DNA from: Pedosphaera sp. | GTDB taxonomy: Bacteria; Verrucomicrobiota; Verrucomicrobiae; Limisphaerales; Pedosphaeraceae | Reading direction: 5' to 3' | DNA: 10,963 nt | NCBI GenBank assembly: GCA_028293265.1 | Contig: JAQGPB010000354.1 | Location: 1 to 10,963 of the forward strand | Shown: in pieces, positions 1 to 5,878 of the stretch | How positions within the stretch are numbered: the stretch's first letter is position 1 | Layout of the letters: every line of letters starts with the position of its first letter | Notes under the pieces: model-generated | Told to the model about the DNA's origin: nothing | The model's database searches: none | The model's input: only the letters and a program-made list of their open reading frames with translations | Program-made: the position numbers and the translations under genes

Positions 1-1945
1 ATTCCACGCTGGTCACCGGCTCGCCGTCCACTTCCAGGATGAGGTCGCCGGGATAAAGCGAGGCAAGTTCGGCCCAACTGCCGGGCTTGACCTCCTCGAC
101 CAGCGCCCCGCGCTGGCTGCCGTTCCACTGCTCGTCCGCCGTGTCAAAGAAACAAATATCGCGCGCGGTGAACTCGAAGTCGTCATTGCGATATTTCTTC
201 ATCTCGCGCTCCAATCGCGGCGAACGGGCGAGTTCCACGGGAATTTTCAACTGCTTGCCGTCGCGCAGCACGGTCAGCTCGACCTTTTTGCCGATGTCAT
301 ATTGCCGGATCAAGGTGGAAAGCTCGTCTTCATGCTCGGGACCGGAGGCTGTCAATTTTTCGTCATCCACCGCCACGAGAAAATCCCCCGCCTTGAGTCC
401 GGCCTTCTCCGCCGTGCTGTCGGGATAGACGCGCGTCAAATAAAAGCCCGTCAAGTTTGGCTGTTCGAGCAGCTTCGCGATCTCGCGGCTGATGACGTGC
501 GTCTCCACCGGGAGCCACGCCTTGCTGACCTCGAGTCCGGGATTTTTCTCGTCCTGAATGCCCACGCGCACCACGGTCATGTAACGATCCGCCTTCCGCT
601 CAAACACCGCGATCACCGGCACGCGGTCACTCTTGCCCTCGGTGACTTTGCGCGACATCTCGATCAAGTCCCCCACGGATTTGACCCGCTTATGGTTGAC
701 CTCCACAATGGTGTCGCCCGCTTCAATGGAAGGTTTGCTCTCGCCCGCCGGGCCGCCGGGCCGCACTGAAGTAACCAGCACCCCGTCCAGGTTCGTGCGC
801 TTCATTTCCTTGGCCAGCAAAAATGAAAAATCCCGCGCCACCAATCCCCACGCCTTCACTTCGTGCTGCTTGAGAAAAATCTGGCCCCGTTCGACCGGCG
901 TTATCGGGAGCGTGATTTCCTGGCCGTCGCGTTTCACGACGACTTTGATGTTGGTGCCCAGCGGCAGCGTCGAAACCAGCCACATGAAATCAGGCATCTG
1001 CTCGTCGAAATGAACATCGGTCGCGGTCTTGCCCAGACGCAGCAGCAAATCGCCCGGCTTCAACCCCGCCGCCGCCGCGGGCGAACTTTCCACAATGCTG
1101 CTCACCAAAATCCCATGCTCCTCGGCCGACTGCTTGAACAGCGGTTGCGCGTCAATCCCCAGCCAGCTCCGTTCGATGTGATGCTTCGACATCAATTCCG
1201 TCGCCACGCTTTTCGCGAGATTGCCGGGAATCGCCCCCGAAAGGCCGAAGCTGATCTCGTTGATCCCGATGATGTCGCCGCGCAGATTGACCAGCGGCCC
1301 GCCGGAATTGCCGCCATAAATCGCGGCGTCATGCGCAAACCACCGCACCAGCGCCCCCACGTCCTCGCCGTCGAGCCGGAATGCGCCGCCCCCGCCCCAG
1401 AAACGCGGCATCACCATTTCCGTGTTGCTGAGAATCCCCAGCGTCACCGATTGCGACAGCGCCATCGGGCTCCCCATGGCCAGGACGGAATCGCCGACAC
1501 GCATCCGCCCAGAGTCGCCAAAATTTACAAACTTGAACTCACGCGGCTTGGCGGGCTTCAGTTTTATGATCGAAATGTCGGTCAACGGATCGGTGCCGAT
1601 CAATTCCGCCTCGATTTCCTCGCGGTCCCAAAGCGTGCAAAACATCCGCGCCGCATGGCCGGCAACGTGATGGTTGGTGATGATGTAGCCGTCCTTCGTG
1701 ATGATGGCGCCGCTGCCGACCTCCTGCATCTTCACCTCGCGCCCATCGCGATACTCGGTGGACACCACGCGGATGCGCACCAGCGCCGGCTTGACCTTGG
1801 CGATGGCAGAATCAATCTGCACCCGCAACGGCGTCGGCGCATTCTGGAACTGGGCGCCGGCGTTTTTTACGTTGAAAAAGAGAGCCAAAGCCGCCGCCGC
1901 CAGCGCCAGGCTTCTCGAAAAGTTAAGCTGATAGCCCCTAAACAT
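1..1945 (-). CDS. Secreted HtrA/DegP-like serine protease with at least four PDZ domains (C-terminus cut by window edge)
   Basis: The minus-strand frame is open from an ATG at 1945 to the left edge, giving 648 residues without a stop. Residues 1-31 form a signal peptide (hydrophobic stretch about 11-25, Ala-X-Ala-like NAGA before Q32), so the product should act in the periplasm or envelope. Residues about 40-250 are a trypsin-like HtrA domain with the triad His93 (TNHHV), Asp123 (DPLTDIS) and Ser214 (GGNSGGPL). PDZ-type repeats follow at about 258-350, 362-462, 468-572 and from about 590 into the edge, each with a GLKPGD- or PGD-like carboxylate-loop signature. DegP has two PDZ domains and DegS one, so this architecture is expanded. 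HtrA proteins degrade or chaperone misfolded envelope proteins. A start near 1945 is favoured because it gives a clean signal peptide, although no Shine-Dalgarno is visible. It is co-directional with the glycosyltransferase-PHP gene, 134 bp away. The family is secure; its specific target is unknown. Confidence 0.93.
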   Translation of the reverse strand, partial: MFRGYQLNFSRSLALAAAALALFFNVKNAGAQFQNAPTPLRVQIDSAIAKVKPALVRIRVVSTEYRDGREVKMQEVGSGAIITKDGYIITNHHVAGHAARMFCTLWDREEIEAELIGTDPLTDISIIKLKPAKPREFKFVNFGDSGRMRVGDSVLAMGSPMALSQSVTLGILSNTEMVMPRFWGGGGAFRLDGEDVGALVRWFAHDAAIYGGNSGGPLVNLRGDIIGINEISFGLSGAIPGNLAKSVATELMSKHHIERSWLGIDAQPLFKQSAEEHGILVSSIVESSPAAAAGLKPGDLLLRLGKTATDVHFDEQMPDFMWLVSTLPLGTNIKVVVKRDGQEITLPITPVERGQIFLKQHEVKAWGLVARDFSFLLAKEMKRTNLDGVLVTSVRPGGPAGESKPSIEAGDTIVEVNHKRVKSVGDLIEMSRKVTEGKSDRVPVIAVFERKADRYMTVVRVGIQDEKNPGLEVSKAWLPVETHVISREIAKLLEQPNLTGFYLTRVYPDSTAEKAGLKAGDFLVAVDDEKLTASGPEHEDELSTLIRQYDIGKKVELTVLRDGKQLKIPVELARSPRLEREMKKYRNDDFEFTARDICFFDTADEQWNGSQRGALVEEVKPGSWAELASLYPGDLILEVDGEPVTSVE

Positions 1946-2079
1946 TCTGTCACTTTGCCGCCAAATCACCCGGCGTTGCAAATGCTGATTTGGTTCGGTA
2001 GTGGCTCAGTTAAAATGCGGTGGAGCCGCCAAGGATTGATTTGGGTCCCGTTGGTCCGGGTTGCAAATTGCAGGTTCCG

Positions 2080-4077
2080 TCAGCGATGGGCAATGGACAA
2101 TTGACCGCTGATCACTTCAAGGTCGGGCTTCTCGCGCGCGAATTCGCGGGGTTTGGCCTGGGCGGCGAATTGGCTGTCCTCGCGATACAGGGTGATGGAG
2201 ACATGCTCGTTGCGGCGGACGCATTCCTTGATGGCCTCGGCGTTCTTTTCGCAATAAAGGAGCGTCTTCCAGGAATAAATGTGCTTGGGCTTGTGGAAAT
2301 CGCTGTTGGCGAGAAACGGCAGGCGCTTCATGCCCACGCAATCGAAAATATTGTTCCGGTTGGCGATTTCCCAGGCGTCAATCAGCGGCGCGAACTTCTC
2401 GTGGTTTTCCCACAAGTAAAGCGTGTCCTTGCCCCACTCGCTTTTCATGATGTGCGGATGGGACGCCACGGCCAACCCGCCCTGGGCGTGGATTTGGGCG
2501 ATGGTCTCCGGCAGATCAAGCGCCGATGGAATGGGCGCCTTGAGGTCAATGCCCAGCAGATGCGCCGAGGATTTCCGGGTGTAACCATCCTTGTTGAACT
2601 CGATGCCGGTGAGCACGAGCATGTTGTATTTCCGCCAGGCGCGGCGGCGTTCGCGTTCCAGCACGTCGAAATATTCGTCCAACTGGTTTTCGCTCACGGT
2701 CATGTTGGTCAGACGCGCCAGCTTGCCGATCAACCGGCGCGGGTCGGCCAGATGGTCGGTGATGCAGATGCAATCGAATCCGAGCCGGCCATAAAAATCC
2801 ACCACCTCGGGCACGGACAATTTTCCGTCCGAGTAGTTGGTGTGGATGTGGAAATCACAGAGCAGCATGCGGGACTCGGCGGTCCGGGCGGTGGCGGGGA
2901 TCACGGCGGGAGCACGGCCATTCTCACCGGGCGCGCCAAACAATTTGACATGCTTGCGTGTGGGATCGGTGGTTTCACATTCCGCCAGGACCAATTCGGC
3001 CAGCCGCAGCGAAGCATCCGGCTTGCTGAGCTTGGCGAGGTTGCGACGCCATTCGAGCCAGAGGCGCGAACGGTGCGCGAAGGCGTCCTTCACCAGTTCT
3101 GGCACTTCGCGATTGCGTTCTGCCACGGCCCCGAGACCGTAGTCCGTGATCAAACGCGCGTTCCCTTCCTCCTGTCCGGGAATGACCTGGTTGATGATCA
3201 TGGGACAGCGCGCGGCGATGGCCTCCTGCACGGAGGCGCCGCCGGCCTTGCCGATGACCAGATGATTCGTCAGCATCAATTGCGGCATCTGGTTGGTCCA
3301 GCCGAGGATGCTCACGCGGTCGGCGTGACGGTGAGTTTGCTCGGTCAGCTTCGCCTTCAATTCGGCGTCGCGGCCCACGGTGATGGTGAGCTGTGTGTCG
3401 GGAATGTCCAGCAGACGGTCAATCACCTTGCCGGCTTTTTTCTTGCCGGTGTTGATGATGTAAAGAATGCGGCGCGTTTCCCCAAACGTGGGGGTGGTGA
3501 GCGGAACGGCGACCGGTTCGGTAAAGAGATGGCTCACCGGAAAACCGAGCGCGCGGATGCGCTTCTCCGGCACGCCCGCCGCCTTGAGCACCGTGGCGGT
3601 GGCTTCGTTCGGGACGCAATAAAGATCGCTGGGCGCGCGGAACCAGGTCGAGTTGATCGTGATGGAATCGGTGACGATGGTGATGAAGCGGAATGGCCGC
3701 TCGGAATGGTCGCGGTAAAGTTCTTGAATGACGTGCGCGTATACCGGGTACGCGGAGACGACACAGTCCGGCTGGGTTTCGTGCAGGATGTCGCCGAGCG
3801 CGTTCTTGAGCCGGCCAAAACCGGCGAGCCGGTTTTCCAGAAAGGCGGAATTGTCGAGCAGCGAATAGATGCCGCCCCAAACCTTGGGGGCATATTGCAC
3901 CATGCCGAGATAGGCGTTCTTGGCGAGCGTGTTGAACGACCCGTAACTGCTTTCAAACAAGTCGAGCACCTCGACCTTGACGTCGTCGGAGACGAATTCA
4001 AGCGCGTCGCGCAAATTGCGCGCTGCCGCGTTGTGCCCCTCGCCAAACCCCGCCGTTAGGATAAGTACTTTTTTCAT
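2080..4077 (-). CDS. Fusion of MGDG synthase/UgtP-like glycosyltransferase (N-terminal) and PHP-domain phosphoesterase (C-terminal)
   Basis: This is a 665-residue cytoplasmic-looking protein with no signal peptide. Residues 1-370 resemble the MGDG synthase/processive diacylglycerol glucosyltransferase family (MurG-like GT-B fold, GT28). They show the N-terminal GFGEGHN glycine loop (10-16), an MGDG-synthase-like helix-rich region (40-110), and the nucleotide-sugar-site motif GKAGGASVQEA (276-286) followed by PGQEEGN (300-306). An Ala/Pro-rich linker spans about 380-403. Residues 404-600 are a PHP domain with the expected metal ligands: His410-X-His412 with Asp417, Asp441-His442, Glu493 (TGIEF), His506, His540/His542 (SHPH), and Asp593-X-His595. 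The family knowledge is sugar transfer from UDP-sugar to a lipid for the first half and phosphate-ester hydrolysis for the second. That both act on one lipid or nucleotide product is inference. ATG at 2868 (Met404) could start the PHP domain alone. The C-terminal tail (about 635-665) is unassigned. The upstream gene-free region carries a putative promoter. Confidence 0.92.
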   Translation of the reverse strand: MKKVLILTAGFGEGHNAAARNLRDALEFVSDDVKVEVLDLFESSYGSFNTLAKNAYLGMVQYAPKVWGGIYSLLDNSAFLENRLAGFGRLKNALGDILHETQPDCVVSAYPVYAHVIQELYRDHSERPFRFITIVTDSITINSTWFRAPSDLYCVPNEATATVLKAAGVPEKRIRALGFPVSHLFTEPVAVPLTTPTFGETRRILYIINTGKKKAGKVIDRLLDIPDTQLTITVGRDAELKAKLTEQTHRHADRVSILGWTNQMPQLMLTNHLVIGKAGGASVQEAIAARCPMIINQVIPGQEEGNARLITDYGLGAVAERNREVPELVKDAFAHRSRLWLEWRRNLAKLSKPDASLRLAELVLAECETTDPTRKHVKLFGAPGENGRAPAVIPATARTAESRMLLCDFHIHTNYSDGKLSVPEVVDFYGRLGFDCICITDHLADPRRLIGKLARLTNMTVSENQLDEYFDVLERERRRAWRKYNMLVLTGIEFNKDGYTRKSSAHLLGIDLKAPIPSALDLPETIAQIHAQGGLAVASHPHIMKSEWGKDTLYLWENHEKFAPLIDAWEIANRNNIFDCVGMKRLPFLANSDFHKPKHIYSWKTLLYCEKNAEAIKECVRRNEHVSITLYREDSQFAAQAKPREFAREKPDLEVISGQLSIAHR

Positions 4078-4132
4078 GATGGCAGTTTCTTTTTACAGTG
4101 GACCCCCAATGTTACGGCTCGGTGACGGCCAG

Positions 4133-4161
4133 GTTAAGAGTTGTTCACATTTTACTGACAA
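4133..4161 (-). promoter_or_regulatory. Candidate promoter for the glycosyltransferase-PHP gene
   Basis: Read on the minus strand, TTGTCA (4161-4156) lies 17 bp before CTTAAC (4138-4133). This would start transcription near 4126 and leave a leader of about 49 nt before the ATG at 4077. The -35 box matches the sigma-70 consensus in five of six positions but the -10 box in only three. The 12-bp palindrome AACAAGCTTGTT (4168-4179) sits directly upstream and could be an operator. This is a pattern match only. Confidence 0.22.
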
Positions 4162-4167
4162 GTTATT

Positions 4168-4247
4168 AACAAGCTTGTTCGCCGGAGACTCCGGCTGGGC
4201 CAGCAAATCTTTGTCGCTGGCAAAGGCGGCGGTGACGCCGGTTTGCC
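4168..4247. repeat. Cluster of four consecutive inverted repeats in the divergent intergenic region
   Basis: Four hairpin-capable units follow one another within 80 bp: AACAAGCTTGTT (4168-4179, perfect); GCCGGA-GAC-TCCGGC (4181-4195, perfect); GCTGG-G-CCAGC (4194-4204, perfect); and GGCAAAGGCG with CGCC-gg-TTTGCC (4219-4247, a ten-pair stem with a 2-nt bulge). The 291-bp gap between the divergent genes (4078-4368) otherwise holds only weak promoter matches. A 97-codon frame is open on the minus strand across the gap but has no recognisable domain or ribosome binding site. The segment could be a dispersed repeat, a structured RNA or an operator array. The sequence alone does not decide between these. 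Confidence 0.5.
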
Positions 4248-4334
4248 GGGAGGCGTTTTGGAGTCGTCCGATGTCGCGCAGCAGCGCAACCCTACCAAGT
4301 GAGGACCCAAAATGTACCACTAGCCGAAAAGGAA

Positions 4335-4362
4335 TTGCGGTGCGACTCCGACATGGTAGATT
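4335..4362 (+). promoter_or_regulatory. Candidate promoter for the toxin-antitoxin pair
   Basis: TTGCGG (4335-4340) and TAGATT (4357-4362) are separated by 16 bp. Each matches four of six consensus bases. Transcription would begin at about 4369, the first base of the antitoxin ATG, so the message would be leaderless or translation would begin at the second Met codon at 4396. No clear Shine-Dalgarno precedes either start. Autoregulation is typical of such modules, but no obvious operator repeat overlaps these boxes. Confidence 0.25.
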
Positions 4363-4368
4363 CCTTCC

Positions 4369-4587
4369 ATGGCCGCAGGGTTGCAAATTGATCAGATGAC
4401 GCTGGAAGAAAAGCTCCGCACCATGGAAGCCTTGTGGGATGATTTATGCCGACGGGATGAAGCTGTCCCAGTCCCGCAATGGCAAAAAGATCTCTTGGAT
4501 GAACGCGAGCGTCTGGTCGAACAGGGAAAAGCCCGGTTCAGCGATTGGGAGTCGGCCAAAGCACGTATTGCTCAGAAGACCTCGTGA
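4369..4587 (+). CDS. Antitoxin of the TIGR02574 putative addiction-module family
   Basis: This is a 72-residue acidic, helical protein. Its N-terminal pattern of an Ile-Asp pair, then MTLEEKL, then MEALWDDL, is characteristic of the TIGR02574 addiction-module component family. The second half has the usual PVPQWQKDLLDER-type segment, which is thought to wrap the toxin. Members are short antidotes that neutralise a RelE/ParE-like partner and often repress their own promoter. The stop codon TGA (4585-4587) overlaps the GTG start of the next gene, so translation is coupled. The ATG at 4369 is chosen because family members carry about ten residues before MTLEEK. An alternative ATG at 4396 would give 63 residues. 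Confidence 0.88.
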   Translation: MAAGLQIDQMTLEEKLRTMEALWDDLCRRDEAVPVPQWQKDLLDERERLVEQGKARFSDWESAKARIAQKTS

Positions 4588-4877
4588 GGATTGAAATCCT
4601 TGATCAGGCGGAACAGGATTTGATCGAAGGGTTTTTCTTTTACGAGGACCGGCAGGCCGGCTTGGGTTCTTACTTTCTAACCAACCTTTATGCGGATATT
4701 GAATCCCTTCGACTTTATGCTGGCATGCACCGGCAGCCCTACAAGGGGTACCACCGATTTTTGAGCAAACGTTTTCCTTTTGCGGTTTTTTATAAGGTGC
4801 GGGATAATACGGCTTACATATACGCAGTGGCAGATTGCCGCCGCGATCCTGCTTGGATCCGAAAGCATCTCAAATGA
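4584..4877 (+). CDS. RelE/ParE-superfamily toxin
   Basis: This is a 97-residue basic protein beginning at GTG 4584, which shares four bases with the antitoxin stop. A TTG codon at 4545 lies in frame upstream, but it would add 13 residues unlike the family. The sequence begins with an Ile-rich first strand (VRIEIL), has a helix with QAEQDLIEGFFFYE, and contains the diagnostic late segment RFPFAVFYKV followed by YAVADCRRDPAWIRKHL. The basic C-terminus fits the RelE/ParE fold. RelE members cleave mRNA on the ribosome and ParE members poison gyrase; these residues do not tell which applies here. The gene is co-transcribed with its antidote. Only about 20 bp beyond its stop lies a loose AAAGGG/CCCTTT inverted repeat (4883-4911), which may reduce read-through towards the ThuA gene. 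Confidence 0.88.
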   Translation: MRIEILDQAEQDLIEGFFFYEDRQAGLGSYFLTNLYADIESLRLYAGMHRQPYKGYHRFLSKRFPFAVFYKVRDNTAYIYAVADCRRDPAWIRKHLK

Positions 4878-4984
4878 TCGTTAAAGGGTTTTCAAGCAGT
4901 CGCATCCCTTTCACAATGTCGTTGTCTCCGAAATTGAATTCGCAGCCCCCACATACAGTCTCATTTGTGGCAGAGAGGGCCGGA

Positions 4985-4996
4985 TTTCGGCCGAAA
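4985..4996. promoter_or_regulatory. Palindrome TTTCGGCCGAAA upstream of the ThuA-like gene
   Basis: A perfect 12-bp palindrome, extendable to an imperfect GATTTCGGCCGAAAATC, lies 15 bp before the ATG at 5012. GGAG at 5005-5008 is the only Shine-Dalgarno-like element and sits only 3 nt from the ATG. The palindrome could be an operator or an mRNA hairpin next to the ribosome site. No regulator is encoded nearby, so its role is unproven. Confidence 0.35.
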
Positions 4997-5011
4997 ATCT
5001 GACCGGAGACG

Positions 5012-5833
5012 ATGAAAAGAATTTGGCCGAGGATCATTGGTGTGCTGCTGGCGCTGGCGGTGCTGGCGTTTGTTTCGGTCTGCCTGGCCGATGCGGTTGG
5101 GACGTTCGCCGTGCCGAAGCCCGCGCTGAAACGCCTGCTGGTGGTGACGGTCACGAAGGGCTATCGCCACGCTTCCATCGCCGTGGGTGAACGGGTGGCG
5201 GGCGAACTGGCGGCGAAGAGCGGGGCGTTTACGGTTGATTATGCCAGGACGGATGAGGACTTGGCCGCAAAAATGACGGCGGAGGGGCTGAAGCATTATG
5301 ACGGGGTCTTTTTTCTGAATACCACGGGCAAGCTGCCGCTGCCGGACAAGCAGGCTTTCCTGGACTGGATCAAATCGGGCAAAGGCTTTATCGGGACGCA
5401 TTCGGCGACCGATACGTTTCACGGTGACGGGGTGGTGGATCCTTATATCGAAATGATCGGGGCGGAATTTGCGAGTCATACGGTGGCCAAAGTGGAGTGC
5501 CTCAACGAGGACCCAACGCATCCGGCCACGCGGGATTTGGGGAAGACATATCCGGTGTTCGATGAAATTTATGTGATGAAAAATTTCTCGCCAGCCAAGG
5601 TTCACATTTTGTTGCGGCTGGACAAGGCGCCGGGATCGGACCGCGCGGGTTACTTTCCCATCGCGTGGTGCAAGAAATACGGTGACGGGAAAGTGTTTTA
5701 CACGGCGCTGGGGCATGAAGATGCGGTTTGGGAAAGTCCGGCGTTCCAACTGCATCTGCTCGGCGGCATCAAATGGGCGCTGGGGCTGGAAGCGGGCAAC
5801 GCCGCGCCGCAGGCAAAAGACCATATAAATTAG
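5012..5833 (+). CDS. Exported ThuA-like domain protein
   Basis: This 273-residue protein starts with a signal peptide (KR, then hydrophobic residues 8-25, cleavage likely near LADA at 25-28). No lipobox is visible at Cys24. Residues 40-258 form a ThuA-like domain, a class I glutamine-amidotransferase-like fold. Recognisable segments are VVTVTKGYRHASI (44-56), YDGVFFLNTTG (96-106), GFIGTHSATDTFHG (125-138), a DEIY motif (184-187) and YTALGHEDAVW (230-240). ThuA-like proteins are linked to trehalose and other disaccharide metabolism and to sugar-processing loci of Planctomycetes and Verrucomicrobia. A nucleophilic cysteine of true amidotransferases is not evident, as usual for the family. The next gene, a Tat-exported Gfo/Idh/MocA protein, begins 45 bp downstream, a common partnership. 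The exact reaction cannot be read from the sequence. Confidence 0.9.
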   Translation: MKRIWPRIIGVLLALAVLAFVSVCLADAVGTFAVPKPALKRLLVVTVTKGYRHASIAVGERVAGELAAKSGAFTVDYARTDEDLAAKMTAEGLKHYDGVFFLNTTGKLPLPDKQAFLDWIKSGKGFIGTHSATDTFHGDGVVDPYIEMIGAEFASHTVAKVECLNEDPTHPATRDLGKTYPVFDEIYVMKNFSPAKVHILLRLDKAPGSDRAGYFPIAWCKKYGDGKVFYTALGHEDAVWESPAFQLHLLGGIKWALGLEAGNAAPQAKDHIN

Positions 5834-5836
5834 GAT

Positions 5837-5867
5837 TTGAGTTCCTGCGTCCGAATGGTTAAATAAT
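5837..5867 (+). promoter_or_regulatory. Possible internal promoter before the Gfo/Idh/MocA gene
   Basis: In the 45-bp gap after the ThuA stop, TTGAGT (5837-5842) is followed after 19 bp by AATAAT (5862-5867), or after 17 bp by TAAATA. The AT-rich block is conspicuous in this GC-rich DNA. The spacing for the better -10 match is longer than ideal. No Shine-Dalgarno is seen before the ATG at 5879, so this block may instead just be an unstructured start region inside an operon. Confidence 0.22.
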
Positions 5868-5878
5868 CAGACTAACTT

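Noticed and set aside
1946..2079. Palindrome TGCAAATTGCA (2062-2072) and weak CCCG/CGGG repeat after the glycosyltransferase-PHP stop, considered as terminator or protease promoter
   Set aside because: Stems are short, no U-tract follows, and no -35/-10 pair with acceptable spacing was found for the protease gene.
863..2104. 413-codon open frame on the plus strand opposite the protease gene
   Set aside because: It is antisense to the HtrA-like gene, rich in Arg, His and Pro as expected of a shadow frame, and has no domain.
2020..4059. 679-codon open frame on the plus strand opposite the glycosyltransferase-PHP gene
   Set aside because: It is antisense to a gene with clear domains and catalytic motifs. 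The frame is open because of GC-rich third positions, and its translation shows no recognisable domain.
4093..4386. 97-codon minus-strand frame across the divergent intergenic region
   Set aside because: No ribosome site or domain, and it overlaps the hairpin cluster and the antitoxin start. I treated it as non-coding, though a degraded gene or repeat-borne frame cannot be excluded.
2058..4390. The 13-mer GGGTTGCAAATTG occurs at 2058-2070 and 4378-4390
   Set aside because: One shared 13-mer is about what chance predicts in 11 kb, and the flanks differ, so it is not evidence for an attachment site or transposon ends.
4961..5824. 287-codon minus-strand frame opposite the ThuA-like gene
   Set aside because: The plus strand gives a signal peptide and ThuA motifs, while the minus frame is Arg/His/Gln-rich with no homology I recognise.
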